From: Oerskovia turbata
GTDB taxonomy: Bacteria; Actinomycetota; Actinomycetes; Actinomycetales; Cellulomonadaceae
Length of the DNA stretch: 64,000 nt
Reading direction: 5' to 3'
NCBI RefSeq assembly: GCF_000718325.1
Contig: NZ_JOFV01000009.1
Location: 90,446-154,445, forward strand
Under the pieces are notes generated by a model. That model did not search any database and was not told the origin of the DNA. It saw nothing but the letters and a program-made list of their open reading frames with translations. The stretch's first letter is position 1; every line of letters begins with the position of its first letter. Shown here piece after piece: positions 43,270 to 52,304 of the stretch. Made by a program: the position numbers and the translations under genes.

Positions 43270-45336
43270 ATGGCGACGACGAGCGAGACGGATCTCCGGG
43301 CTCTGGCCGACGAGGAGCTGGTCGACGCCGTCCGGGGAGGCTCACGGGATGCGTACGCGGTCCTGTGGTCGCGCCACTCGGGGGCCGGGCGCGGCGCGGC
43401 CCGTCGTGTCACGTCGTCGTTCGACCCGGACGACCTGGTCCAGGAGTCCTTCCTGCGCATCCTGCGCGCGATCCAGGCGGGCAAGGGACCGACCGGTCCC
43501 TTCCGCCCGTACCTCTACCAGACGATCCGCAGCGTCGCGATCACGTGGTCGCACGCGCCGGCCCCGATCGCGGTCGACCAGGTGCCCGAGGTCGCCGACC
43601 CGGTGGACATGGCCGACGTCGTCGTCGAGGGGTCGGTCACTGTCTCGGCCTTCAAGGCGCTGCCTGCCCGGTGGCAGGCCGTGCTCTGGTACACCGAGGT
43701 CGAGGGCATGGACGCGCGTGAGGTCGCGCCGCTGCTCGGTCTGAGCGCGGGGTCGGTCTCGGCCCTGGCCTACCGGGCTCGCGAGGGACTGCGCAGGTCC
43801 TGGCTCCAGGCCCATGTCAACACGTCCGCGGTCTCGAAGGAGTGCCGCTGGGCCGCGGAGCAGATGGGGGACTACAACCGGGGCGCCCTGAGCGCGCGGA
43901 ACAAGGATCGTTTCGAGGAGCACCTCACGGGGTGCCTGTCGTGCTCGATCCTGGTCGACGAGGTCGACCAGGTCGCCTCGCGGCTGGGCCTCCTGCTCGT
44001 CCCGCTGGTGCTGGGCGTCCCGGCCGTGCTGGGTGGCAGCTCGGCGGCTCTCGGCGGAGCGGGCTTCGTCCCGGCCAAGGGCGTCTTCATCGACCCGACG
44101 GCGGATCTCGCCCTGGGTGCGGCGGGGGCCCCGGGCGGGGGAGCCTCGGGAGGGACCGGTGGCGGTGCAGGCAGCGGGTCTGCCGGGTCGCCCGGGTCTG
44201 CCGGGTCGACGGGATCGGCAGGATCGGCCGGGTCCCTCGGCGGCGCCACGGCCGGAGCCGCAGGGGGCGGGGCAGCCGGAGCGGCCACGACCTCAGGGCT
44301 CTCTGGTGGGGCGATCCTCGCGCTCGTCACCGCCGGTGTCGCCGTCGCGGTGGGGGCGGTCGCGGTCGCGCAGCCGTGGGGCGGCACCCCGCCCGTCATG
44401 GCGGAGCACGCCGGACCGGGCCCGCAGAGCTCGGCCGACGGGGCGTCCCAGGCCCCGTCGGCCGACGGGCTGGCCCTCGTACCCGGGGCCGACCCGACCG
44501 ACCCCACGACCGTCCCCGACGAGGTCGTCCCGGAGGGCGCGCCGGCGCCAGGACCGGGCGCGGGCACCACGGCGGACGGGTCCTCCCGAGGAACGGGCAC
44601 CGGTCGCACGACGGCCCCGGTCCGCCCGGCCCAGGACCCGGCTCCTGCTCCCGTGGCACCTCCGGTCGAGCCGGTCGACCCGCCGACCGGGACAGCGCCC
44701 CCGGTGACCCCGCCGGTGGACCCCGACCCGCCGGTCGACCCCCCGGTGGACCCCGAGCCGCCGGTCGACCCGGTCGACCCCGAGCTCGCCGCCCCGACGC
44801 TGGTCGCCCCGCCGCCCGGCGAGCTGGTCTTCGTGCCCGAGCTCTCGGGCACGGGCGAGCCCGGTGCGCTGGTCACGGTGTCGGCGACCAGCCACGGAAC
44901 CTCTGCCGTGGTGGCCAGAGCCGACGTCGCGCCCGACGGGACGTGGCGAGCGACGCCGTCGGGCAGCGCGACCGTGTGGGAGACGCTCTGGGTGACGCAG
45001 GAGCGCAACGGCACCACCTCCGAGGCGACGAGGGTCCCTGGCCCGTTCACGTTCCTGCTGCCGACGATCCTCGCCCCGGCCGACGGCGGGTCGATCCCGT
45101 GGGCGCCGTCCGTCACGGTGCGCATCGACGGGCGTGCCGGGCTCACGACCGAGGCGCTCCTCGACGGCCGCCCGACCGGCAACCTGCACACCATGTCGGG
45201 CAGCCCGATCGAGCTGGTCGCCTCAGGGCTCGCGCCGGGCGAGCACACCCTCGGGCTGCGCTACGTCGACCGGGCGACCGGCGCCGTCGGGCCGGTCGTG
45301 ACCTCGACGTTCACGATCGGCCAGCCGCCGAGCTAG
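43270..45336 (+). CDS. ECF sigma factor fused to zinc finger, hydrophobic segments and Ig-like domains
   Basis: A 688-residue fusion. Region 2 of an ECF sigma factor (about 20-90; FDPDDLVQESFLRILRA) and region 4 (about 125-180; LPARWQAVLWYTEVEGMDAREVAPLLGLSAGSVSALAYRAREGL) are followed by an anti-sigma-type zinc finger with all ligands (Cys192, His218, Cys222, Cys225). Hydrophobic segments follow at about 238-257 and 346-370, then a Pro/Val/Asp-rich linker with PVDPEPPVDP repeats and two Ig-like domains (about 515-688). GGAAGGA lies 7 bases before the ATG. It resembles ECF52/ECF53-type fusions, in which the sigma factor is kept at the membrane. Whether the Ig domains face outward depends on how many segments span. 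Confidence 0.82.
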   Translation: MATTSETDLRALADEELVDAVRGGSRDAYAVLWSRHSGAGRGAARRVTSSFDPDDLVQESFLRILRAIQAGKGPTGPFRPYLYQTIRSVAITWSHAPAPIAVDQVPEVADPVDMADVVVEGSVTVSAFKALPARWQAVLWYTEVEGMDAREVAPLLGLSAGSVSALAYRAREGLRRSWLQAHVNTSAVSKECRWAAEQMGDYNRGALSARNKDRFEEHLTGCLSCSILVDEVDQVASRLGLLLVPLVLGVPAVLGGSSAALGGAGFVPAKGVFIDPTADLALGAAGAPGGGASGGTGGGAGSGSAGSPGSAGSTGSAGSAGSLGGATAGAAGGGAAGAATTSGLSGGAILALVTAGVAVAVGAVAVAQPWGGTPPVMAEHAGPGPQSSADGASQAPSADGLALVPGADPTDPTTVPDEVVPEGAPAPGPGAGTTADGSSRGTGTGRTTAPVRPAQDPAPAPVAPPVEPVDPPTGTAPPVTPPVDPDPPVDPPVDPEPPVDPVDPELAAPTLVAPPPGELVFVPELSGTGEPGALVTVSATSHGTSAVVARADVAPDGTWRATPSGSATVWETLWVTQERNGTTSEATRVPGPFTFLLPTILAPADGGSIPWAPSVTVRIDGRAGLTTEALLDGRPTGNLHTMSGSPIELVASGLAPGEHTLGLRYVDRATGAVGPVVTSTFTIGQPPS

Positions 45337-45385
45337 TCGGCCGAGCTAGTCGGACGGGCGCTGGTCGGCCGGGCGCTGGTCGGCC
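45328..45385. repeat. 13-bp and 15-bp tandem repeats at the sigma/Usp convergent end
   Basis: CCGAGCTAGTCGG is repeated exactly at 45328-45340 and 45341-45353, then GGGCGCTGGTCGGCC at 45356-45370 and 45371-45385. The first TAG ends the sigma-fusion gene; the CTA in the second copy is the stop of the opposite Usp gene, so both stop codons lie within one duplicated 13-mer. Confidence 0.9.
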
Positions 45386-46284
45386 GGGCGGCGGACCACG
45401 GTCACCGGGCACGACGCGTACTCGACGGCCTGGCGGCTCACCGAGCCCAGGAGGAGACGGTCGAACCCGCCCGTCCCCCGGTTGCCGACGACGAGGCGCT
45501 CGGCACCCTCTGCCGCCTCGATCAGACCCTTCGCGGGGTGGGCGTGCACGACGCTGCGGCGGACCTGGTCCTCGGGCAGGTCGACGCCCGCGGCCTCGAG
45601 CGCGCGGTCGAGCTGCTCGCCCGCGAACTTCTCGTAGTCGTCGACCGGCGGGGTCCAGCCCCACGAGTCGGGCAGCGGGGCCAGCGTGACGATCTGCCAG
45701 CAGAACACCGCGTCCAGGACGGCGCCCGTGCGGCGGGCGACCTCGAGCCCGTGGCGCAGCGCGTGCACCGAGGTGCGCGAACCGTCGACACCCACGACGA
45801 CGCGCGGGGGCGCGTCGGCCGCGGCGGAGACCCTGGCGTCCTCCGTGGTGTCGTCACCGGTGGACCGCACGACCGTGACCGGGACCTGCGTCGCGCCCTG
45901 GACCACGGCGGACGACACCGAGCCGAGCAGCAGCCGACCCAGGCGCCCCAGCCCGCGGCTGCCCACCACGAGCATCTCGGCGTGCTCCGCACGGGCCAGC
46001 AGCGCGGGGGCCGCCGATCCCTGGACCTGCTCCGCGTGCGTGACCGCCTCGACGCCCGTCCGGTGCCGTGCCTCGTCCAGGAGGGTCAGGACCTGGTCCT
46101 GCTTGAGGTCCGCGAGGTGGCTGAAGTCGGCCGGCTCCGAGGGCCGCGGCCCGTCCTTCCAGGAGGGCTCCCAGGCGAGGACCGCAGTGAGCGGCACACC
46201 CCGTGAACCTGCCTCGACGAGCGCCCAGTCGAGGGCTTCCTGGGACCGGACCGATCCGTCCACACCGACGACCACGTCACGCAT
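45346..46284 (-). CDS. Universal stress protein with two tandem Usp domains
   Basis: A 312-residue cytoplasmic protein. Both Usp domains bear the ATP-binding signature: GSRGLGRLGRLLLGSVS (first) and GNRGTGGFDRLLLGSVS (second), after DGS starts (VVGVDGS). It is probably an ATP-binding protein induced in stress or stationary phase, as in mycobacteria. ATG 46284 with AGGTGA 5 bases upstream is preferred over GTG 46293. The C-terminus ends in PADQRPADQRPSD, coded by the tandem repeat. Confidence 0.9.
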   Translation of the reverse strand: MRDVVVGVDGSVRSQEALDWALVEAGSRGVPLTAVLAWEPSWKDGPRPSEPADFSHLADLKQDQVLTLLDEARHRTGVEAVTHAEQVQGSAAPALLARAEHAEMLVVGSRGLGRLGRLLLGSVSSAVVQGATQVPVTVVRSTGDDTTEDARVSAAADAPPRVVVGVDGSRTSVHALRHGLEVARRTGAVLDAVFCWQIVTLAPLPDSWGWTPPVDDYEKFAGEQLDRALEAAGVDLPEDQVRRSVVHAHPAKGLIEAAEGAERLVVGNRGTGGFDRLLLGSVSRQAVEYASCPVTVVRRPADQRPADQRPSD

Positions 46285-46436
46285 CGACGTCACCTGCTCT
46301 CTCGTTCGACGACCGTCCGGTGCTCCAGCGCACCGTCCGCCCCTCCATCTTCGCCGTTCGAGCGGGCCACGTCACGCCTGGGCGTGTCTGCTTGATCACG
46401 GGGGGCCGTCACCATCGGACGGACCGTGCCACGGCG

Positions 46437-47063
46437 TCAGAAGCGCGGCCCGTCGTCACCGTGCAGGAGGTTGCGGATCGGGGCCGTGGAGATGTCCAGG
46501 CGGTCCACGAGGTCCGCGGGGCCGGACACGATCACGGCCCGGTCCGCGAGCGGCACGAACACCGCGACCGTGGCCCGGACCGCGACCCGGACGCAGGGGT
46601 GCGTGACGTCGTCGACCACGAAGGCCGTGTGCTGGAGGGGGGCCTCGTCGACCTCCTCCACGATGGCCCGCATCGCGGACCGGTAGTCCTGGTACGCGTC
46701 GGCGAAGTCGGCCCCGGTCGGCCCCTCGGTGCCGTCGGGGGCGTCGTTGTGCAGGGGCGCGGCGAGGGCACCGCTGAGCGCGGCCCGCACGATGTCCTCG
46801 ACCTGCTGCGGGTCGTCGGTCCCGACGCGCAGCGTCTCGACGTCGACCGCCTCGCCGACGAACGACACGTACGCGCGCAGGAAACGCTCCTCGGTCGGGT
46901 CGTGGTCGTCGGACCCCGTCCCGGTGACGGTCTCCTCCTCGAGGTCCAGGCCCCACGTGAGCGGGTCCGTGATCTCGCCGACGACACCGCTGAAGCGGGC
47001 GAAGCGCGCGACGATCTGCTCCCACGACTCGTGGGCTCCTGCTGGTTCGTCCGGCTTGTGCAT
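46437..47063 (-). CDS. Hypothetical protein, 208 aa, cytoplasmic
   Basis: A 208-residue acidic protein with no signal peptide or membrane segment. The first half is charged and helical (WEQIVARFARFSGVVGEI); the second half alternates beta strands (VFVPLADRAVIVSGPADLVDRLDI). No motif is recognised. An ATG at 47063 lies after GAGGGAGGACG. It is divergent from the YwiC-like gene at 47247. Confidence 0.65.
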   Translation of the reverse strand: MHKPDEPAGAHESWEQIVARFARFSGVVGEITDPLTWGLDLEEETVTGTGSDDHDPTEERFLRAYVSFVGEAVDVETLRVGTDDPQQVEDIVRAALSGALAAPLHNDAPDGTEGPTGADFADAYQDYRSAMRAIVEEVDEAPLQHTAFVVDDVTHPCVRVAVRATVAVFVPLADRAVIVSGPADLVDRLDISTAPIRNLLHGDDGPRF

Positions 47064-47246
47064 CGTCCTCCCTCGGACTGGCGCGTGCCCCTGTCTCGAG
47101 ACTGCCCCTCTGGCGTCCTGGGGTCAACGATGCTGGCGGCGCGTCCGTCGCGCACGTCGGGAGCGGGTGAGTCCGCTCGGCGGAACGTGTGGTCCGCCCG
47201 CCGGGACGACGTCCTGGTCTGCGACGACGCGTGCGAACCTCGGGTC

Positions 47247-48110
47247 ATGACCCAGGGGAGCACGCAGCCTGAGCGGCGTCCCACGAGGCGTCGACGACGC
47301 CGCGGCCCCGGCTGGGTGCCCGACCAGCACGGCGCGTGGGCGATGCTCGCCGTGCCGCTGCTGGTCGGGGTCTTCCTCGGCGGCCCGGCCTGGGTGCACC
47401 TCGCCCTCGCCGTGCTGTGGTTCGTCGGGTACTTCGCGTTCTTCGCGACCGGCCTGTGGTTGAAGTCGCGCTTCAAGGCGCGCTGGTGGCCGCCCGTGCG
47501 GGCGTACGGGATCGCGACGGTCGTCCCAGCCGTCGCGGTCCTGCTCCTGCGTCCCGACCTCCTGGCGTGGGTGCCGCTGTTCGTCCCGCTCGTCGCGGTG
47601 AGCCTGTGGAGCTCGTACCGGCGCAGCGAGCGCTCGCTGCTCAACGACGGCGCCACGGTCCTCGCGGCGTGCCTCATGCTGCCGGTCGCGTTCGCGGCCG
47701 GGGTCGGACCTGTGCCCGGCGCGGCGTGGCCGGGCGGGTGGCCGGGCGTGCCCCTGCCCGACGGCGTCACGGGCGTCGCGGGGACCGGTTGGCCCCAGGT
47801 GTGGGCGCTGTTCGTGGTCGTGCTGGCCTACTTCGCGGGAACGGTCCTGTACGTCAAGACGCTGATCCGTGAGCGCGGCGAGCGGTCCTACCTCGTCGCG
47901 TCGGTCGTGTACCACCTGGTGGCCGGCGCGGCCGCGTCCGCCGCCCTCGCGGCGGCCGGGCTCGCGTGGTGGCCCGTGGCCGTGCTGTTCGCCGGGCTCA
48001 CGGTACGGGCGGTCTGGGTGCCGCGCACCGAGGCGACGCCGATGCAGTTCGGGATGGGCGAGGTCGCGGCGAGCGTCCTCGTGGCGGTCGTCGTCCTCGT
48101 GCTGCCCTGA
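47247..48110 (+). CDS. YwiC-like integral membrane protein
   Basis: A 287-residue membrane protein with a basic N-terminus (PTRRRRRRGPGW) and about eight helices. The family signature PDQHGAWAML lies at about residues 23-32. YwiC-like proteins have no settled function; several sit near nitrate-respiration genes in Bacillus. The next gene downstream is clpC, 230 bases away with its own promoter region, so no link is implied. Confidence 0.85.
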   Translation: MTQGSTQPERRPTRRRRRRGPGWVPDQHGAWAMLAVPLLVGVFLGGPAWVHLALAVLWFVGYFAFFATGLWLKSRFKARWWPPVRAYGIATVVPAVAVLLLRPDLLAWVPLFVPLVAVSLWSSYRRSERSLLNDGATVLAACLMLPVAFAAGVGPVPGAAWPGGWPGVPLPDGVTGVAGTGWPQVWALFVVVLAYFAGTVLYVKTLIRERGERSYLVASVVYHLVAGAAASAALAAAGLAWWPVAVLFAGLTVRAVWVPRTEATPMQFGMGEVAASVLVAVVVLVLP

Positions 48111-48222
48111 CCTCGCGTCTCGGACGTCCCCACCTCGCCCAACGGTCACCGGTGGACGGAACGGACAGCCTCCGGGCACCGGCCGCGGTCCTGCCGAAGG
48201 TCACGGAGCGAGCCCCTCGTCA

Positions 48223-48236
48223 CGCCCCTGGCGAAC
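48223..48236 (-). promoter_or_regulatory. ClgR-type box upstream of clpC
   Basis: The minus strand reads GTTCGC-CAGGG-GCG, matching the GTTCGC-N5-GCG operator of ClgR, the actinobacterial activator of clp genes. It lies 105 bases upstream of the clpC ATG. A TAGAGT -10-like element follows at 48275-48280 without a clear -35, as expected for an activated promoter. Confidence 0.6.
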
Positions 48237-48340
48237 AAGGGCATATCCGTGGGGTCGGCCCCGTTGGTCACGGATAGAGTCGTTGCGGTCAGGCCTGAGC
48301 ACCACCGGTGCGGGTGTACGCCGCTCGTGAGGAGCAGCAC

Positions 48341-50908
48341 ATGTTCGAGAGATTTACCGACCGAGCCCGTCGGGTCGTCGTCCTTGCCCAAGAAGAGGCA
48401 CGGATGCTCAACCACAACTACATCGGCACCGAGCACATCCTGCTCGGCCTCATCCACGAGGGAGAGGGAGTCGCAGCCAAGGCGCTGGAGTCCCTCAACA
48501 TCTCCCTCGACGGTGTGCGCTCGCAGGTCACCGAGATCATCGGCGAGGGCCAGCAGGCCCCCAGCGGGCACATCCCGTTCACGCCGCGCGCCAAGAAGGT
48601 CCTGGAGCTCTCGCTCCGCGAGGCCCTTCAGCTCGGCCACAACTACATCGGCACCGAGCACATCCTGCTCGGGCTCATCCGTGAGGGAGAGGGTGTCGCA
48701 GCCCAGGTCCTCACGAAGATGGGCGCCGACCTCAACCGCGTGCGCCAGCAGGTCATCCAGCTGCTGTCCGGGTACCAGGGCAAGGAGCCCGTCGCCGCAG
48801 GCGGCCCCGCCGAGGGCCAGCCGTCCGGCTCGGCCGTGCTCGACCAGTTCGGCCGCAACCTCACGCAGGCCGCACGCGAGGGCAAGCTCGACCCGGTCAT
48901 CGGACGCACCTCGGAGATCGAGCGCGTCATGCAGGTCCTGTCGCGCCGCACCAAGAACAACCCGGTGCTGATCGGCGAGCCGGGTGTCGGCAAGACGGCC
49001 GTCGTCGAGGGCCTCGCCCAGGACATCGTCCGTGGCGACGTGCCGGAGACGCTCAAGGACAAGCAGCTCTACACGCTGGACCTCGGCGCCCTGGTCGCCG
49101 GCTCCCGCTACCGCGGTGACTTCGAGGAGCGCCTGAAGAAGGTCCTCAAGGAGATCCGCACGCGCGGCGACATCATCCTGTTCATCGACGAGATCCACAC
49201 GCTCGTCGGTGCGGGTGCTGCCGAGGGCGCGATCGACGCAGCCAGCATCCTCAAGCCGATGCTTGCTCGCGGCGAGCTCCAGACCATCGGTGCGACCACG
49301 CTCGACGAGTACCGCAAGCACATCGAGAAGGACCCGGCCCTGGAGCGTCGATTCCAGCCGATCCTCGTCTCGGAGCCGAGCCTGCCGCACGCGATCGAGA
49401 TCCTCAAGGGTCTGCGCGACCGCTACGAGGCGCACCACCGCGTGTCCATCACGGACGCCGCGCTGGTGGCCGCCGCGACGCTGGCCGACCGGTACATCAA
49501 CGACCGGTACCTGCCGGACAAGGCGATCGACCTGGTCGACGAGGCCGGTGCGCGCCTGCGCATCCGTCGCATGACCGCCCCGCCGGAGCTCAAGGAGCTC
49601 GACGAGCAGATCGCCGAGGCGCGTCGCGACAAGGAGTCCGCGATCGACGAGCAGGACTTCGAGAAGGCCGCGCGTCTGCGCGACACCGAGAAGCAGCTCA
49701 CGCAGCAGCGCGCGGACAAGGAGAAGGCCTGGAAGGCCGGGGACCTGGACACCGTCGCCGAGGTGGACGAGGACCTGATCGCCGAGGTGCTCGCGATGTC
49801 GACCGGCATCCCGGTGCTCAAGCTCACCGAGCAGGAGTCGTCGCGCCTGCTGAAGATGGAGGACGAGCTGCACAAGCGCGTCGTCGGCCAGGAGACGGCC
49901 ATCAAGGCGCTCTCCCAGGCGATCCGTCGCACGCGTGCAGGCCTCAAGGACCCCAAGCGTCCCGGTGGTTCGTTCATCTTCGCCGGCCCCACGGGTGTCG
50001 GTAAGACCGAGCTGGCCAAGGCGCTCGCCGAGTTCCTCTTCGGGGACGAGGAAGCGCTCATCCAGCTCGACATGTCGGAGTTCTCGGAGAAGCACACGGT
50101 CTCGCGTCTCTTCGGTTCGCCCCCCGGCTACGTCGGCTACGACGAGGGTGGTCAGCTGACGGAGAAGGTCCGTCGTCGTCCGTTCTCCGTGGTCCTGTTC
50201 GACGAGGTGGAGAAGGCGCACGCCGACATCTTCAACTCGCTCCTGCAGATCCTCGAGGACGGTCGCCTGACCGACTCGCAGGGCCGCGTGGTGGACTTCA
50301 AGAACACCGTCATCATCATGACCACGAACCTCGGTACGCGGGACATCGCCAAGGGGCTCCAGACCGGCTTCAACGCCGGCGGCGACCTCGTGACGAGCTA
50401 CGACCGCATGAAGGCCAAGGTGAACGACGAGCTGAAGCAGCACTTCCGCCCCGAGTTCCTCAACCGCGTCGACGACGTGGTGGTCTTCCCGCAGCTGTCG
50501 CAGACCGAGATCGTCCAGATCGTCGACCTGATGATCGCCAAGCTGGACAAGCGCCTGCGCGACAAGGACATGGGCATCGAGCTCACGCCTGCTGCGAAGG
50601 CACTGCTGGCCGAGAAGGGCTACGACCCGGTCCTCGGTGCTCGTCCGCTGCGTCGCGCGATCCAGCGGGACATCGAGGACGTGCTGTCCGAGAAGATCCT
50701 GTTCGGCGAGCTCAAGGCCGGTCAGATCGTCCTGGTCGACGCCGAGGGCGAGGGCCTGCTGGGCGAGTTCACGTTCCGCGGCGTCTCCAAGGACGACCAC
50801 GAGCGTGGCCCGGTGAGCGTCGCCGCGACGGCAGCGCTCAACGCCCCCGCGGGCATCTCGACGGCCGACCTGCCGCCGACCGGCGAGCTGCAGGCCGGCG
50901 CGGAGTGA
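48341..50908 (+). CDS. clpC: ATP-dependent Clp protease ATP-binding subunit ClpC
   Basis: Unfoldase of the ClpCP protease. The 855-residue protein has two N-terminal Clp repeats (about 5-70 and 80-145; each with [12 protein letters not shown]), AAA-1 with Walker [10 protein letters not shown] (about 213), a UVR coiled-coil (about 425-460; [19 protein letters not shown]) and AAA-2 with GPTGVGKTE (about 549) and the [14 protein letters not shown] block. GAGGAG lies 6 bases before the ATG. It lacks only what ClpX-type proteins would add; length and order are standard for actinobacterial ClpC1. Confidence 0.97.
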   Translation: MFERFTDRARRVVVLAQEEARMLNHNYIGTEHILLGLIHEGEGVAAKALESLNISLDGVRSQVTEIIGEGQQAPSGHIPFTPRAKKVLELSLREALQLGHNYIGTEHILLGLIREGEGVAAQVLTKMGADLNRVRQQVIQLLSGYQGKEPVAAGGPAEGQPSGSAVLDQFGRNLTQAAREGKLDPVIGRTSEIERVMQVLSRRTKNNPVLIGEPGVGKTAVVEGLAQDIVRGDVPETLKDKQLYTLDLGALVAGSRYRGDFEERLKKVLKEIRTRGDIILFIDEIHTLVGAGAAEGAIDAASILKPMLARGELQTIGATTLDEYRKHIEKDPALERRFQPILVSEPSLPHAIEILKGLRDRYEAHHRVSITDAALVAAATLADRYINDRYLPDKAIDLVDEAGARLRIRRMTAPPELKELDEQIAEARRDKESAIDEQDFEKAARLRDTEKQLTQQRADKEKAWKAGDLDTVAEVDEDLIAEVLAMSTGIPVLKLTEQESSRLLKMEDELHKRVVGQETAIKALSQAIRRTRAGLKDPKRPGGSFIFAGPTGVGKTELAKALAEFLFGDEEALIQLDMSEFSEKHTVSRLFGSPPGYVGYDEGGQLTEKVRRRPFSVVLFDEVEKAHADIFNSLLQILEDGRLTDSQGRVVDFKNTVIIMTTNLGTRDIAKGLQTGFNAGGDLVTSYDRMKAKVNDELKQHFRPEFLNRVDDVVVFPQLSQTEIVQIVDLMIAKLDKRLRDKDMGIELTPAAKALLAEKGYDPVLGARPLRRAIQRDIEDVLSEKILFGELKAGQIVLVDAEGEGLLGEFTFRGVSKDDHERGPVSVAATAALNAPAGISTADLPPTGELQAGAE

Positions 50909-50961
50909 TCCTCCCGGCAGCCACCGGCTGTCGATCCCCGGTCGTCTGACGCCGACCGGCT

Positions 50962-50997
50962 CGAAGGGCCTCGATCCTCACGGATCGGGGCCCTTCG
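50962..50997 (+). terminator. Terminator after clpC
   Basis: A 16-bp stem with one mismatch (CGAAGGGCCTCGATCC at 50962-50977 and GGATCGGGGCCCTTCG at 50982-50997) around a 4-base loop, 54 bases after the stop. Confidence 0.7.
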
Positions 50998-51134
50998 GCG
51001 CATGTCGGGACGTGGGCGTGCTGACGTGGTGGGGACGTAGGGCCGCGGGTGCGGGACCAACGTCCCTGATGCCGGGGTGCCTCTCGGCGAGAAACTGGTA
51101 CATCAGTCTTAGTTCAAGGAGAAACGGCAGGCAC

Positions 51135-51578
51135 ATGGCACCCCAGTACACCGCGACGGTCACCGGTACCGCGAAGTCCCCGACACGTCTCGACGTCCAG
51201 ATCAGGGACTTCTCCGTCACGATCGACGAGCCCGCATCCCTCGGTGGCGACGACACCGGTCCCAACCCCGTCGAGCTCGTCCTGTCAGGGCTCGCCGGCT
51301 GCCTCAACATCACGACCCACATGGTCGCCAAGGAGCGCGGCATCGAGGTGCGGAGCCTGAGCGTCACGGCGACGGGGTCGCTCAACCCCCAGCGGCTGAT
51401 GGGGCGGCCCACCGAGGACCGCGCAGGCTTCCAGGGCATCCGGCTCGAGATCGACGTCGACGCCGACGCGACCCCCGAGGAGATCGACGCGCTCCTCGTC
51501 GCCGCCGAGGAGCGCTGCTGCGTCGCGGACAACCTGATGAACGCGACGCCCGTCAGCGTCGTACGCGCGGGGGCCTGA
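51135..51578 (+). CDS. OsmC family peroxide-related protein
   Basis: A 147-residue protein of the OsmC/Ohr superfamily (closer to YhfA/OsmC-like than to true Ohr). The reactive-cysteine block is LSGLAGCLNITTHMVAKERGI (Cys56). The second block reads ERCCVADNL with a doubled cysteine (Cys128/Cys129). Such proteins reduce organic hydroperoxides with two cysteines. It may work with the OhrR-like sensor at 11832, but the distance makes that only a possibility. AAGGAG lies 13 bases upstream of the ATG, rather far. Confidence 0.85.
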   Translation: MAPQYTATVTGTAKSPTRLDVQIRDFSVTIDEPASLGGDDTGPNPVELVLSGLAGCLNITTHMVAKERGIEVRSLSVTATGSLNPQRLMGRPTEDRAGFQGIRLEIDVDADATPEEIDALLVAAEERCCVADNLMNATPVSVVRAGA

Positions 51579-51600
51579 CCTCTCCCTGCCCTCTCCCTGC

Positions 51601-51652
51601 CCTCGTGTCAGAACAAGCGTGACCTCGAGGTCACGCTCGTTCTGACACGAGG
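51601..51652. repeat. Near-perfect 52-bp palindrome, family C, copy 1
   Basis: Two 26-base arms with a single mismatch meet without a loop at GACCTC|GAGGTC. Arms begin CCTCGTGTCAGAAC. It lies between the convergent stops of the OsmC and SRPBCC genes. A related element is at 59194-59233. Confidence 0.85.
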
Positions 51653-51674
51653 GTCCAGCGAGGGGCGGAGCAGG

Positions 51675-52088
51675 TCAGTCGTGCCCCGCGAGCGAGGCGA
51701 GCGCGGTGCGCCACAGCTCCTCGGAGCGCTCGACCGCCTCCGGCGAGACGTTGTTGTCCTGCCGGATCGTCACCCGTGTGCCCTTGGGGTCCGGGGCGAG
51801 CGTGATCGCGACCTCGTGGTGGTTCTCCGGGACGTCCGGGAGGCCGCTGCTCGGCGCGAAGTGCGTGAAGCGCAGGGTCCTGGGCCGGTCGACCTCCAGC
51901 ACCGTGCCGTGGTCCTCGAAGTGCTTGCCCTGGTACTGACCCTCGAACGTGATCGCGCTGCCGGGCTGGTAGTCCGTCTCGACGTTGGCTCCCAGCATCC
52001 AGGTCGCGGAGGGGTGGACGAGCTCGGCCCAGACCCTCTCGGGGCGGGCGGCGATGTGGATCGAGGCGGTGGCGACGAGTCCGGTCAT
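51675..52088 (-). CDS. SRPBCC (Bet v1-like/AHSA1) domain protein
   Basis: A 137-residue ligand-binding helix-grip protein. It begins VATASIHIAARPERVWAELVHPSATWMLGA, the SRPBCC start, and ends with the long C-terminal helix SPEAVERSEELWRTALASLAGHD. AGGAGAGG lies just before the ATG. The ligand and partner are unknown. Confidence 0.82.
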   Translation of the reverse strand: MTGLVATASIHIAARPERVWAELVHPSATWMLGANVETDYQPGSAITFEGQYQGKHFEDHGTVLEVDRPRTLRFTHFAPSSGLPDVPENHHEVAITLAPDPKGTRVTIRQDNNVSPEAVERSEELWRTALASLAGHD

Positions 52089-52171
52089 GGGACCTCTCCT
52101 CTTCGAGCGGTTTTCCCCGACCGTAGCCCTCGGGGCGGTGGTCGGCACGTGCGGGGACGTGTCGAGCGCGC

Positions 52172-52228
52172 CGAGCGTGCAGTTCGGGCGGTCTCGTGCG
52201 CCCGGCGACAGCCCGAACTGCGCACTCG
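52172..52228. repeat. Dispersed hairpin, family B, copy 1
   Basis: CGAGCGTGCAGTTCGGGC (52172-52189) and GCCCGAACTGCGCACTCG (52211-52228) pair with one G-T and one A-C position around a 21-base loop. The same arms recur at 56651-56707. Confidence 0.8.
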
Positions 52229-52278
52229 CCGCGCGCACCGGCCAGTCCGTCCACGCGCCCGCGCCTGACCGCACGAGC

Positions 52279-52296
52279 CGAGCGGCGCCGTCGGGC
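52279..52296 (-). repeat. Recurring intergenic word, reverse copy
   Basis: CGAGCGGCGCCGTCGGGC, the reverse complement of the word at 38247-38265, 8 bases after the stop of the aminotransferase gene. Confidence 0.55.
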
Positions 52297-52304
52297 AGCG
52301 ATAC

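Noticed and set aside
48308..48340. Longer ClpC start upstream of 48341
   Set aside because: ClpC proteins begin [10 protein letters not shown], and GAGGAG is correctly spaced only for the ATG at 48341.
51105..51134. OhrR-like operator in front of the OsmC gene at 51135
   Set aside because: Only GTTCAAG is shared with the 11776 region; the TGGTGCACCA palindrome is absent.
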